Shown here: positions 34,315 to 42,152 of the stretch, in pieces | Numbering within the stretch: position 1 is the first letter of the stretch | How the letters are laid out: each line of letters opens with the position of its first letter | Assembly: GCA_934434555.1 (NCBI GenBank) | Contig: CAKRZX010000002.1 | Location: forward strand, 109,800 to 173,799 | Direction: 5' to 3' | DNA length: 64,000 nucleotides | DNA from: an uncultured Clostridia bacterium | GTDB taxonomy: Bacteria > Bacillota > Clostridia > Christensenellales > QALW01 | Translations under genes and position numbers: made by a program | Notes under the pieces: generated by a model | The model's input: only the letters and a program-made list of their open reading frames with translations | The model's database searches: none | Told to the model about the DNA's origin: nothing

Positions 34315-35706
34315 ATGGTTTTCAGCGATTTGAAGTTCATTTACATATTCCTGCCCGTTTTTTTGATTATATATTATCTTTTGCCCAAGCGCTTCAAAAA
34401 CGCATTCGTTTTTCTTGCCAGCGTGGCTTTTTACACATTCGGAACACTCGACAGACCTCTTTATGCCGCTCTTTTCGTGCTTGCGATAATAATCACGTAC
34501 ATTGCCGCATTGCTTATGGAAAAATTCCAAAAGCTAAAAAAACTCATACTTGTGCTTTCGCTTATCTATAACTTCGGGCTGCTGTTTGTATTTAAGTACG
34601 AGGGATTCCTCGTTACCGAATTTAACGGCATAACGGGGCTTAATCTGCCCGTACTTCAACTCGTTCTGCCGGTAGGCATAAGTTTTTACACGTTTCAGGC
34701 GATGTCGTACTGTATCGACGTTTACCGCGGTACGGTCGGGGCGGAAACCTCGTTTGTGGACTACGGCGCATATATTTCAATGTTCCCTCAACTTGTTGCG
34801 GGACCGATTGTTACATATCCTGAAATTAAAAAGGATCTGCACCGCAGAAATCAGGATTTTGACAGTTTCTCCGAGGGGCTGAAAATCTTTGCCGCGGGAC
34901 TTGGTTATAAAGTTATAATCGCCAACAATCTGGCGGGCGTGTGGAACGATATTATCACCATTGGCTTTGAAAGCATTTCAACACCCCTTGCGTGGCTTGC
35001 GGCGGTGGGATATTCACTGCAACTGTATTTCGATTTTTACGGCTATTCCCTAATGGCAAAGGGAATGGGGCGTATGATAGGCTTTACAATTCCCGACAAC
35101 TTCAACGACCCGTATATTTCGGTAAGTATGACCGAATTCTGGCGCAGATGGCATATGACGTTAAGCGGCTGGTTCCGCGAGTACGTTTATTTTCCCCTGG
35201 GCGGAAGCCGAAAGGGCGCGTTCCGCACGGTAATAAACTTGCTTATCGTGTGGACGCTTACAGGGCTTTGGCACGGTGCGAGCCGTAATTTTATCCTGTG
35301 GGGGCTTATAATATTTGTTATTATTGTGCTTGAAAAGGCGGGGCTAAAAAAGGTGTTCGATAAGTGCCGTGTTTTGGGGCATATCTATATGATTCTGCTG
35401 ATTCCTTTGTTCTGGTCGGTCTTCGCCATAACGGATATGGAGCAACTGGGCGCGTTCTTTTCGCGGCTGTTCCCGTTTTTCTCAAAGGCAGAATATACCG
35501 TGCCCTTTGAACCGCTTAAATTCCTGCGGCAGTACGGCGTGTTCTTTTTGGCAGGAATTTTGCTTTCGACACCGCTCGGAAAGAAAATATTTTATAAAGT
35601 CAAGGATAATTTGCTCGGCGCAATTCTGCTTGGCGGAATGTTCGCACTCAGCATATATTTCCTGTGTATCGGGCTTAACGACCCGTTCCTGTATTTCAGG
35701 TTTTAG
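34315..35706 (+). CDS. MBOAT-family membrane O-acyltransferase (AlgI/DltB-like)
   Basis: 463 residues with about 11 membrane helices. It has the AlgI-type sequence FRYFNDPYIS-like region (IPDNFNDPYISVSMTEFWRR, about residues 259-278) and the catalytic His in LTGLWHGASRNFILWG (about residue 320). Such proteins pass acetyl or other acyl groups across the membrane to an extracytoplasmic acceptor. GGGGAGG precedes the ATG. The next gene, 9 bp downstream, encodes a membrane-anchored SGNH protein, the usual partner that finishes O-acetylation of a cell-wall or exopolysaccharide. A TTGACA at 34253 with a 20-bp-distant TATAAT may be its promoter. Confidence 0.92.
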   Translation: MVFSDLKFIYIFLPVFLIIYYLLPKRFKNAFVFLASVAFYTFGTLDRPLYAALFVLAIIITYIAALLMEKFQKLKKLILVLSLIYNFGLLFVFKYEGFLVTEFNGITGLNLPVLQLVLPVGISFYTFQAMSYCIDVYRGTVGAETSFVDYGAYISMFPQLVAGPIVTYPEIKKDLHRRNQDFDSFSEGLKIFAAGLGYKVIIANNLAGVWNDIITIGFESISTPLAWLAAVGYSLQLYFDFYGYSLMAKGMGRMIGFTIPDNFNDPYISVSMTEFWRRWHMTLSGWFREYVYFPLGGSRKGAFRTVINLLIVWTLTGLWHGASRNFILWGLIIFVIIVLEKAGLKKVFDKCRVLGHIYMILLIPLFWSVFAITDMEQLGAFFSRLFPFFSKAEYTVPFEPLKFLRQYGVFFLAGILLSTPLGKKIFYKVKDNLLGAILLGGMFALSIYFLCIGLNDPFLYFRF

Positions 35707-35715
35707 GAGGGACAA

Positions 35716-36600
35716 ATGAAAAAGAAGCATTTTTTTGTTATTGTAATGGCGCTGGTTGTTATAGTTACCGTGCCGTTTGTTGTTAAGTCGTTTATAGAAA
35801 AACACAGGCGTACCGAGGGCTTTGACCCGTCTGCAACCGAGGAAATTGAAAATACGCCGGGAATAACGGATACACCCGAACCGACGGAAGAACCGGAAGT
35901 AACACCGGAAGAAACGCCGAACGAGGAAGAAACCGCTCCCGTAACGGCAACACCGGTTCCGGCGACCACTGTACCCGGCACGCCCAAACCTACGGCAAAC
36001 ACGAATCTGCCGGAGATAAATGTTGACGGCAAGTCGTATTCATACTTTGATGACGCACTTTTTATCGGCGATTCACGTACCGAGGCACTGAAAAGTTACG
36101 GCACAATAAAAAATGCCGACTACTACTGCTATGTTGGGTTCAGCGTGTATAAACTTGATTCAAAGGATAATCCCAAAAAGAGCGGAACGGGCAAAAGTCT
36201 GGACGAATTTTTGGCGGCAAAGCAGTATAAGAAAGTTTACGTAATGCTTGGATTCAATGAGGTAGGGTACAATAAGAATACCACACTTAAACGCTATGCG
36301 GCACTGCTTGACCGCATTCAGGCGGCACAGCCCGACGCGATTATTTACATAGAGGCGAATTTGCTTGTTACGGCGGAATGCTCGAAGAAAGATAAGTATT
36401 CGCACAATCCGGATATAATTCAACTTAACAGTATGCTTGCCACCCTTGCTGACAACGAAAAGCGTTTTTATATTGATGTAAACGAACTGTTCGGCGACGG
36501 AAACGGCAATCTGCGGGAGGGAATTTCAGGCGACGGGTCGCACCCGAAAGCGAAATACTATCCCGTGTGGTGCCAGTGGCTGCTTTCAAAAGCGGTATAA
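35716..36600 (+). CDS. Membrane-anchored SGNH-type acetyltransferase partner of MBOAT
   Basis: 294 residues. A membrane anchor (about 5-25) is followed by a Pro/Thr/Glu-rich linker (repeated TPE/TEEP units, about 38-95) and an extracellular SGNH fold: block I FIGDSRTEAL (about residues 116-125, nucleophile Ser), MLGFNEVGYN, and the terminal GDGSHPKAKYY with Asp and His. It lies 9 bp after the MBOAT gene, as in AlgI/AlgJ or PatA/PatB-like pairs, and so should transfer acyl groups to an envelope polymer. A plain esterase activity is the alternative. Confidence 0.87.
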   Translation: MKKKHFFVIVMALVVIVTVPFVVKSFIEKHRRTEGFDPSATEEIENTPGITDTPEPTEEPEVTPEETPNEEETAPVTATPVPATTVPGTPKPTANTNLPEINVDGKSYSYFDDALFIGDSRTEALKSYGTIKNADYYCYVGFSVYKLDSKDNPKKSGTGKSLDEFLAAKQYKKVYVMLGFNEVGYNKNTTLKRYAALLDRIQAAQPDAIIYIEANLLVTAECSKKDKYSHNPDIIQLNSMLATLADNEKRFYIDVNELFGDGNGNLREGISGDGSHPKAKYYPVWCQWLLSKAV

Positions 36601-36603
36601 TTT

Positions 36604-36632
36604 TCGGGCGGAGAGAATCCGCCCGATTTTTT
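36604..36632. terminator. Bidirectional terminator between SGNH gene and cysteine desulfurase
   Basis: Nine-bp stem TCGGGCGGA (36604-36612) with TCCGCCCGA (36618-36626), five-base loop and T-run to 36632, between convergent genes. Confidence 0.88.
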
Positions 36633-37764
36633 ATATTCTTTTAGCAATTTCACGCAGTTTTTCGGCAGTGTAGAATATTTCGCTGATTGTGTTAAAATAA
36701 CTTACGCTCATACGCACTGCACCCTGATTTTCGGTTTTGAGAAACCTGTGTACCATAGGTGCGCAGTGGAACCCGCCGCGGCAGCATATGCCGTACTGCT
36801 TATCAAGGATATCCGCAATAAATGCGGAATCCGCGTCGGCGATATTAAAGGCAATAACGCCGCTTTCGGGTTCGCCTTTTGAATAAACGGTAATATTTTT
36901 TGTTTTTTTCAGTTCTTCTTTTAAGCAGGTTATCAGTTCGGTTTCTTTTCTTAAAATCGCAGGTCTGTTTTCTTTAACAAAATCAATTCCCGCCTTTAAT
37001 GCAGCAATATTCTGCACCGAAAGAGTTCCGCTTTCCAAATGTTCGGGCATTTCAGCAGGCTGAACAAGTTCAAGGGAGCGGCTTCCCGTGCCGCCGAATC
37101 TGAGCGGCTCCGGCAGCGGTACGTTTGACGCTGCGCCGAGAATGCCTATTCCCTGGGGACCGTAAAGTCCTTTGTGTCCCGCACAGGCAATATAATCGAT
37201 TTTTTTCATACTTATCTCCTGTGTTCCCGCCGCCTGCGCGCAGTCAACGATAAAAAGCAAACCGTGTTTTTTGCAGAAATCGGCAAACAAATCAATGTTC
37301 TGCTTAAATCCCGTTACGTTTGAAACATAGTTTGCCACAAGCCCTTTCGTATTTTTCTTCAAATGATTTTTTAAGTTTTTGATACTGATTGATTCGTTTT
37401 CATCGGGGAAAACTATACTGTATTCAACGCCTTTGTTCGTTTTCATATATTCCAGGGGACGCAAAACTGAATTGTGTTCGTATGCCGTGGCAAGAACGTG
37501 GTCGCCCTTTGTAAACAGCCCCTGTAAAAGTATGTTCAGCGCGTCGGTACACCCAAAGGTGAAAACCGCATTTTCGCTTTTTTCTATTTCAAAAAAATCG
37601 GCCGCCGCGCTTCTGGCACGGGTCACGATATCAAGCGCTTCGAGGGATATTCTGTGTCCGCTCCGCCCGGGATTTGCCGAAAAATGCCTGAAAACACGGT
37701 CGCTTTCGGCATAAACTTCCTTAGGCTTTACAAGCGTGGTGGCAGCGTTATCAAGATATATCAT
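36631..37764 (-). CDS. Class V PLP-dependent aminotransferase, cysteine desulfurase family
   Basis: 377 residues, close to the subgroup of desulfurase-like proteins found beside DUF3343 genes. Start MIYLDNAATTLVKPKEV is typical. The PLP lysine lies in ACAGHKGLYGPQGIG (about residue 193). A C-terminal CCRGGFHCAPMVH segment carries the candidate sulfur-accepting cysteine. It is expected to release sulfur or selenium from cysteine or selenocysteine as a persulfide/selenide on the enzyme. It is divergent from DUF3343 (37838) and a second, NifS-like desulfurase (38142). Confidence 0.9.
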   Translation of the reverse strand: MIYLDNAATTLVKPKEVYAESDRVFRHFSANPGRSGHRISLEALDIVTRARSAAADFFEIEKSENAVFTFGCTDALNILLQGLFTKGDHVLATAYEHNSVLRPLEYMKTNKGVEYSIVFPDENESISIKNLKNHLKKNTKGLVANYVSNVTGFKQNIDLFADFCKKHGLLFIVDCAQAAGTQEISMKKIDYIACAGHKGLYGPQGIGILGAASNVPLPEPLRFGGTGSRSLELVQPAEMPEHLESGTLSVQNIAALKAGIDFVKENRPAILRKETELITCLKEELKKTKNITVYSKGEPESGVIAFNIADADSAFIADILDKQYGICCRGGFHCAPMVHRFLKTENQGAVRMSVSYFNTISEIFYTAEKLREIAKRI

Positions 37765-37837
37765 TCCAGGACTCCGTTCACCTTTATTTGCTGCGCCTAA
37801 TATATTATATTAAACAAAGAACGCGGAGGATATAAAA

Positions 37838-38086
37838 ATGTATATTATTGCGGTGTTCAGGTCAAGAACGCAGACGGTCAGTTTCAAGGAAGAACTGAAA
37901 AAGAGGAACGTACGGTGCGAAACGGTAAGCACGCCGCGGGAAGTGGCGATAGGGTGCGGGCTTTCGGTAAAGTTTGATAAAGAAAACTTTCTTTTTGCAA
38001 AGGAAATTCAGCAAAGAATGAGGTTTGGCGCGTTTGTGGGTTTCTATGAGGCTGAAAACGGAAAGATTATAAGAAAGACTTTTTGA
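37838..38086 (+). CDS. DUF3343 putative sulfur/selenium carrier
   Basis: 82 residues. It matches the DUF3343 pattern: N-terminal YIIAVFRSRTQTVSFKEEL, central TPREVAIGCGLSVKF with a single conserved cysteine, and a C-terminal FYEAENGKIIRKT. Members often neighbour selenium and sulfur-transfer genes and are annotated as putative Se/S carriers. Here it sits between two desulfurase genes, 56 bp upstream of the NifS-like one and divergent from the other, which supports a persulfide or selenide carrier role (inference). Start ATG follows GCGGAGG. Confidence 0.85.
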   Translation: MYIIAVFRSRTQTVSFKEELKKRNVRCETVSTPREVAIGCGLSVKFDKENFLFAKEIQQRMRFGAFVGFYEAENGKIIRKTF

Positions 38087-38141
38087 CAGAACGGAAATAA
38101 TGTGATACCATAAAACAAAAAAACAAACGGGAAGTTCTTTT

Positions 38142-39266
38142 ATGATATACGCAGATTACGCGGCAACCACGCCCCTTGACGAAGATGTAAAAAAAGTAAT
38201 GATTCGTTCCTTTGAAAACGATTTCGGAAATGCAAGCAGCGTGCATTCTTTCGGGCGCAGTGCGCGGCACACGGCGGAAGAGGCGCGGGAGAGCATTGCG
38301 GAAATCTTTAACGTGAACAAAAACGAAATCTATTTTACTTCCGGCGGAACGGAAAGCGACAACTGGGCGTTGCAGGGCATTGCGCGCAAATATAAAAGCG
38401 GGCATATAATCGCAAGCGCGGCGGAACATCACGCGGTACTTAACACCCTTGAATTTTTGAAAAAAAACGGCTTTGATATTACGCTTCTGCCCCTTGATAA
38501 ATCAGGCAGAGTGAGCGCTGAAACGGTGAAAAACGCAATCAGACCCGATACACGCCTTGTTTCGGTTATGGCGGCTAACAATGAAATCGGCACGGTTATG
38601 CCGATAAATGAAATCTGCCCGGTTGCGAAAGAAAACAATATTCCTTTCTTTACCGACGCGGTTCAGGCGTCCGGCGCACTTGATATCGACGCGTCGGAAA
38701 TGTCGTTTCTCTCGGCGTCGGCACATAAAATTTACGGACCGAAAGGCATAGGACTTCTCTATATAAAAGAGGGAACGGGAATTGAAAACCTGATGTTCGG
38801 CGGCTCACAGGAACGGGACAGACGCCCCGGAACAACGCCGGTGCCGCTTATTGCGGGCTTTGCGGCGGCGCTGAAAAAATATAAGGATAACAGGGAAGAA
38901 TACAATTCCGTTGCCCGCGCGCGGTGCAGAAGAGTTAAGGAAATTGTGCTTTCGGAACTTCCGTTTGCTAAATTAAACGGCGATGAAATTAACCGATTGC
39001 CGGGAAACCTGAACTTCTGGTTTGAGGGCGTTCAGGCGGAAAGTCTGCTTTTATTGCTTGATTTGGCGGGCATAGCCTGTTCAGCGGGGGCGGCTTGCTC
39101 GGCGGGGTCGGTAAAGGTTTCTCACGTGATAAGCGCACTGCCCGAGAGGGGAGTTCAGGCGGCGCAGAGTTCGCTCAGAATTTCACTTTCACACTTAACA
39201 AGCGAAGCCGAAGCGGAGATTATCGGCAAAACGATTGTTGAAAACGTAAAAAAAATCAAACAGTAA
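38142..39266 (+). CDS. Cysteine desulfurase (NifS/IscS-like)
   Basis: 374 residues. MIYADYAATTPLDEDV opens the protein, HHAVL contains the PLP-stacking His region, and the Schiff-base lysine is in SASAHKIYGPKGIG (about residue 198). The active-site loop reads IACSAGAACSAGS (about residues 310-322), with the sulfur-accepting cysteine of group I enzymes. It supplies persulfide for Fe-S clusters, thiolated tRNA or selenium metabolism. DUF3343 lies just upstream. No IscU gene is adjacent; a terminator follows at 39281. Confidence 0.93.
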   Translation: MIYADYAATTPLDEDVKKVMIRSFENDFGNASSVHSFGRSARHTAEEARESIAEIFNVNKNEIYFTSGGTESDNWALQGIARKYKSGHIIASAAEHHAVLNTLEFLKKNGFDITLLPLDKSGRVSAETVKNAIRPDTRLVSVMAANNEIGTVMPINEICPVAKENNIPFFTDAVQASGALDIDASEMSFLSASAHKIYGPKGIGLLYIKEGTGIENLMFGGSQERDRRPGTTPVPLIAGFAAALKKYKDNREEYNSVARARCRRVKEIVLSELPFAKLNGDEINRLPGNLNFWFEGVQAESLLLLLDLAGIACSAGAACSAGSVKVSHVISALPERGVQAAQSSLRISLSHLTSEAEAEIIGKTIVENVKKIKQ

Positions 39267-39280
39267 CTTTTGCATTTTTG

Positions 39281-39315
39281 AAAACTGCCATATTTTTTAT
39301 GGCGGTTTTTTTATT
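39281..39315 (+). terminator. Terminator after the NifS-like gene
   Basis: AAACTGCCATA and TATGGCGGTTT pair across a T-rich loop, followed by TTTTTATTTTTT. Confidence 0.8.
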
Positions 39316-39353
39316 TTTTGCGGTTTGAATTTCACATTGAGGAAACAATATCT

Positions 39354-39830
39354 ATGCGCAAAAAATTCTTAAAGGGAAAGGTGAACGGCTTGGAAGCGGT
39401 AAGCAGTTTTATCGGCACAAACGTATATTGCAAAGGCAAAGTTATCGGGCGCATTACCGATATTGTAATGGATATGTCAGCCAAAAAGATAAAAAGCCTT
39501 AAATGCATAAGCAATACGGGAATAATCCGCAGTAAGTTCTTTGTTACGGAAGAGGGAATATTTCACCTTGACCGCAACGGGGCGGTAATTGACAAAAACA
39601 GTATCGTTTATAATATGAAAGAGGAATATTCGGGTTTCGGAATTACGCGGGATTCGGATTATTTTGCGGGAAGCGTGGGCGACATATATATTGACCCCGA
39701 AACCCACAGAATGCACAGTGTAAGCGTGAAGCAGGGACTGCTTGACGATTTGATTTTCGGGCGGGCGGTCTTTGAAGCGAAAGACATATCCTTGACAGAC
39801 AAAGGTCAGATTATAATAAACAAAGATTGA
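39354..39830 (+). CDS. PRC-barrel domain protein (YlmC-like)
   Basis: 158 residues from ATG 39354, downstream of GAGGAAA. Two PRC-barrel-like halves are visible: GTNVYCKGKVIGRITDIVMD (about residues 21-40) and a second half with FAGSVGDIYIDPETHRMHSV (about residues 104-123). Such domains occur in small sporulation-linked YlmC/YmxH proteins and in ribosome or tRNA processing factors, where they mediate protein or RNA contacts. It is probably co-transcribed with the short membrane protein that starts 15 bp later. Confidence 0.78.
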   Translation: MRKKFLKGKVNGLEAVSSFIGTNVYCKGKVIGRITDIVMDMSAKKIKSLKCISNTGIIRSKFFVTEEGIFHLDRNGAVIDKNSIVYNMKEEYSGFGITRDSDYFAGSVGDIYIDPETHRMHSVSVKQGLLDDLIFGRAVFEAKDISLTDKGQIIINKD

Positions 39831-39845
39831 AGGAGGAAAAAGGTT

Positions 39846-39995
39846 ATGATGAAACAGGTTTGCACGGGAGTTGCCATTATGGTTTCAATGGCAGCGGGAA
39901 TGGCGGCAGGAGCGTATCTTGTAATGAACAATTCGCAGGCGCGCCACCTTTACCGTATGGGTAAACGCAAAGCAAAACAAATGCTGAATATCTGA
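39846..39995 (+). CDS. 49-residue single-helix membrane protein
   Basis: The ATG follows AGGAGG (39831-39836) at nine bases; a second ATG directly follows. The product has one hydrophobic helix with small residues at regular spacing (MVSMAAGMAAGAYLVMN) and a basic tail (RMGKRKAKQMLNI), so it should be an inner-membrane peptide with its tail in the cytoplasm, similar in character to short YtxH-like proteins. It is translated after the PRC-barrel gene and followed at once by a terminator. Confidence 0.7.
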   Translation: MMKQVCTGVAIMVSMAAGMAAGAYLVMNNSQARHLYRMGKRKAKQMLNI

Positions 39996-40036
39996 AAAAA
40001 TGCACAAGCCTGATTTTATAAGGTTTGTGCATTTAC
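39996..40036 (+). terminator. Terminator after the 49-residue protein gene
   Basis: TGCACAAGCC (40001-40010) pairs with GGTTTGTGCA (40022-40031), one G-T, ten-bp stem, flanked by an A-run and TTTA. Confidence 0.75.
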
Positions 40037-40056
40037 ATAAAAAGGGGGGCGTAAGA

Positions 40057-41094
40057 ATGCAAAGAAAAAAGATAATTTATATCATTGTTATTGTTCTTTT
40101 TGCGGCATTGATGCTGTGGGTGTTCCGAAACGCGCTTTCCTCGATAGCGGGTCTTTTGCTTTCGTCTTTTATACAGGCGTATATTTTTTTGCCCTTTGTA
40201 AAAAGCCTTGAAAAGCGCGTGCCCCGTTCGGCGGCAATAATTCTCGCTTTTGTACTTACCGGCGCGGTGAATGCGGCGGTTATTACCTTGCTTGTACCTG
40301 TTTTTGCGGGGCAGATAAAAAGTCTTGCCACGCTTTTGCCCGAATATATAAGCCGGATTGAAGATTTTATTTCGATCGCGGGAGAAAAAGTTCCGTATAT
40401 AAAAAAGTTTACGGATAAAATTGATATAAACGACACGGCATTTTCCGTTTTCTCCGAAGCCGTGGCGAATATTTCGCCGGGGGCAATAATTTCGTTTGTA
40501 TCAACATCGCTGCTTATTCCAGTTGTGGTTTATTATTTTCTTAAAGACAGGGAAAAAATCAAAACTATGTGCCTGTTTTTCGTTCCGAAGAAAATGCGCA
40601 CGGGCATTAAATACGTTTTCAGGGACATTGACCGACAGATGAGAGATTATATCGTTGGCGAAACGGCGATTATTCTTATCGTAAGCACTTTGATGGCGGC
40701 GGCACTGGGAATATTCGGCTTTGAATACTGGCTGATTTTAGGCATTCTTATGGGAATATTCAATGTAATACCGTATATCGGGCCTGTTCTCGGAAGCGTG
40801 CCGATTGTGCTTGTTGCGCTTCCGGGCGGATGGAGGAGAATAATTCTTGCCCTTACCCTTATAACGGTTGTACAGCAGATAGACAATATTATCGTTCAGC
40901 CGCGGGTAATTTCAAACGCGGTAAAAATTCATCCCGTAATAGTCCTTGTATGCATAATTGCCGGAAACAGCATAGGCAGTGTAACCGGAATGGTGCTTGC
41001 GGTACCCTTTTATATCACTCTGCGCATTCTTTTTAAGGAATTTTACAAAATTTTCTCTGAAAGAAAATGTAATTTTCAAAAAATGGGCTTGTAA
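40057..41094 (+). CDS. AI-2E/PerM-family membrane transporter
   Basis: 345 residues from ATG 40057 behind GGGGGG; the reading frame extends upstream into the preceding terminator, which rules out an earlier start. About eight membrane helices. The family signature is PYIGPVLGSVPIVLVALPGG (about residues 240-259), after a GIFNVI segment, followed by IIVQPRVISNAVKIHPV. Relatives export autoinducer-2, small organics or act as Na+/H+ antiporters; the substrate here is unknown. It is followed by the ireB promoter. Confidence 0.9.
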   Translation: MQRKKIIYIIVIVLFAALMLWVFRNALSSIAGLLLSSFIQAYIFLPFVKSLEKRVPRSAAIILAFVLTGAVNAAVITLLVPVFAGQIKSLATLLPEYISRIEDFISIAGEKVPYIKKFTDKIDINDTAFSVFSEAVANISPGAIISFVSTSLLIPVVVYYFLKDREKIKTMCLFFVPKKMRTGIKYVFRDIDRQMRDYIVGETAIILIVSTLMAAALGIFGFEYWLILGILMGIFNVIPYIGPVLGSVPIVLVALPGGWRRIILALTLITVVQQIDNIIVQPRVISNAVKIHPVIVLVCIIAGNSIGSVTGMVLAVPFYITLRILFKEFYKIFSERKCNFQKMGL

Positions 41095-41117
41095 ATATTG
41101 TCAGAATATATTATAAT
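41089..41117 (+). promoter_or_regulatory. Promoter for ireB-ruvX-DUF1292
   Basis: TTGTAA (41089-41094), 17-bp spacer, TATAAT (41112-41117), overlapping the stop of the AI-2E-like gene. Confidence 0.6.
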
Positions 41118-41147
41118 ATAAGTGATTAAAAGTGCGGAGGTTTTCTT

Positions 41148-41399
41148 ATGCAGAATATCAACGATACAATGAAATACAAACGGTCAACCGAAAATGCTCA
41201 AATCAAGGATATCCTTGTACAGGTTTATTCCGCTTTGCAGGAAAAAGGCTACGACCCGGTAAACCAGATAGTGGGCTATATTCTCTCAGGTGACCCCACA
41301 TATATAACGGGCTATAACAATGCCCGAAACCTTATCCGCAGGGTAGAACGGGACGAACTGCTTGAAGAACTCGTTAAAAACTACATTGAGAACTGCTGA
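41148..41399 (+). CDS. ireB: IreB family regulatory phosphoprotein (UPF0297)
   Basis: 83 residues with the strongly conserved family pattern: Thr-containing N terminus (INDTMKYKRS), EKGYDPVNQIVGYILSGDPT and a C-terminal NNARNLIRRVERDELLEELV. In Enterococcus the homologue is phosphorylated by the Ser/Thr kinase IreK on N-terminal threonines and affects cephalosporin resistance. As in most Bacillota it precedes ruvX and the DUF1292 gene, each overlapping the next by a few bases. Confidence 0.95.
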   Translation: MQNINDTMKYKRSTENAQIKDILVQVYSALQEKGYDPVNQIVGYILSGDPTYITGYNNARNLIRRVERDELLEELVKNYIENC

Positions 41400-41815
41400 T
41401 GAAGTATCTGGGACTTGATGTGGGGGACAAGCGGATAGGCATATCCGTTTCGTTAAGCGGAATAATGGCTGACGGCGTGGAAACGTATTCGCGGACAAGC
41501 CTTGCCCGTGACACGGAATACATAATGGCGCTTGCAAAAAAATACGGAATTGACGTAATAGTTGCGGGTCTGCCGCGCCACCTTAACGGCGAAAGCCACG
41601 AGCAGGCGGAAAAAAATGAGATTCTGCTTGATTCTTTAAGGGAGCAGGGCGCAAACATTGAATATATGGACGAGCGTCTTACGTCATCCCTTGCGGAGCG
41701 GGCTATGCTTGAAGCGGACCTTTCGAGGAAAAAGAGGAAAGAAAATATAGACAAGTTAGCCGCGGTTATAATTTTGCAGGACTATCTTGACAGGAAAAAC
41801 GGAGGAATGTTCTGA
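41399..41815 (+). CDS. ruvX: YqgF/RuvX Holliday junction resolvase-like protein
   Basis: 138 residues of the RNase H-fold YqgF family: start KYLGLDVGDKRIGISVS (metal-binding Asp at residue 6), VAGLPRHLNG in the middle, YMDERLTSSLAERAMLE (conserved Asp/Glu) and a C-terminal KLAAVIILQDYLD. Members resolve branched DNA or process the 5' end of pre-16S rRNA. The ATG overlaps the ireB stop (TGATG), and the DUF1292 gene follows with the same kind of overlap. Confidence 0.95.
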   Translation: MKYLGLDVGDKRIGISVSLSGIMADGVETYSRTSLARDTEYIMALAKKYGIDVIVAGLPRHLNGESHEQAEKNEILLDSLREQGANIEYMDERLTSSLAERAMLEADLSRKKRKENIDKLAAVIILQDYLDRKNGGMF

Positions 41816-42069
41816 TGGAAGAAAATAATCTTATACTTACCCTTACCGACGAAAACGATGAGGAATTTGTTGCCGAACTTATTGACAGTATTATGTACGA
41901 CGGAAGAATTTACAGCCTGTTTGTTCCCGAAAGCGAAAAGGACAGCGAAGAACAGGAAGTAATTATTATGGAGTATAAGGAAGAGAACGGCGACGTTACT
42001 TTCCTGCCTGTTGATAACGAAGTTCTGCTTGACGAAATATGGGAAGCGTATAACGAAGAGGAAGAATAA
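41815..42069 (+). CDS. DUF1292 family protein (UPF0473, YrzB-like)
   Basis: 84 very acidic residues: N-terminal LILTDENDEEF-like strand (LTLTDENDEEFVAELIDSI), central VIIMEYKEENGDVTFLPVDN and a Glu-rich end. This is the third gene of the conserved ireB-ruvX-yrzB set; its function is unknown. A strong terminator follows. Confidence 0.93.
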   Translation: MEENNLILTLTDENDEEFVAELIDSIMYDGRIYSLFVPESEKDSEEQEVIIMEYKEENGDVTFLPVDNEVLLDEIWEAYNEEEE

Positions 42070-42096
42070 AATCGTAAATAAAAAGAGGATTTTTGC

Positions 42097-42139
42097 GTCT
42101 TTTGCTGAATTATATTCAGTGAAAGACTTTTTTATTTTT
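42097..42139 (+). terminator. Strong terminator/attenuator before the dGTPase-dnaG-rpoD operon
   Basis: Fourteen-bp stem, GTCTTTTGCTGAAT (42097-42110) with ATTCAGTGAAAGAC (42114-42127), two G-U pairs, three-base loop, then TTTTTTATTTTT. It ends 14 bp before the next start codon, leaving no room for a promoter between them. Confidence 0.88.
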
Positions 42140-42152
42140 CAGGGAGGACGGA

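Noticed and set aside
36631..37764. SufS identity for the minus-strand desulfurase
   Set aside because: No sufC, sufB, sufD or sufU gene is nearby and the C-terminal Cys region differs, so only the family level is given.
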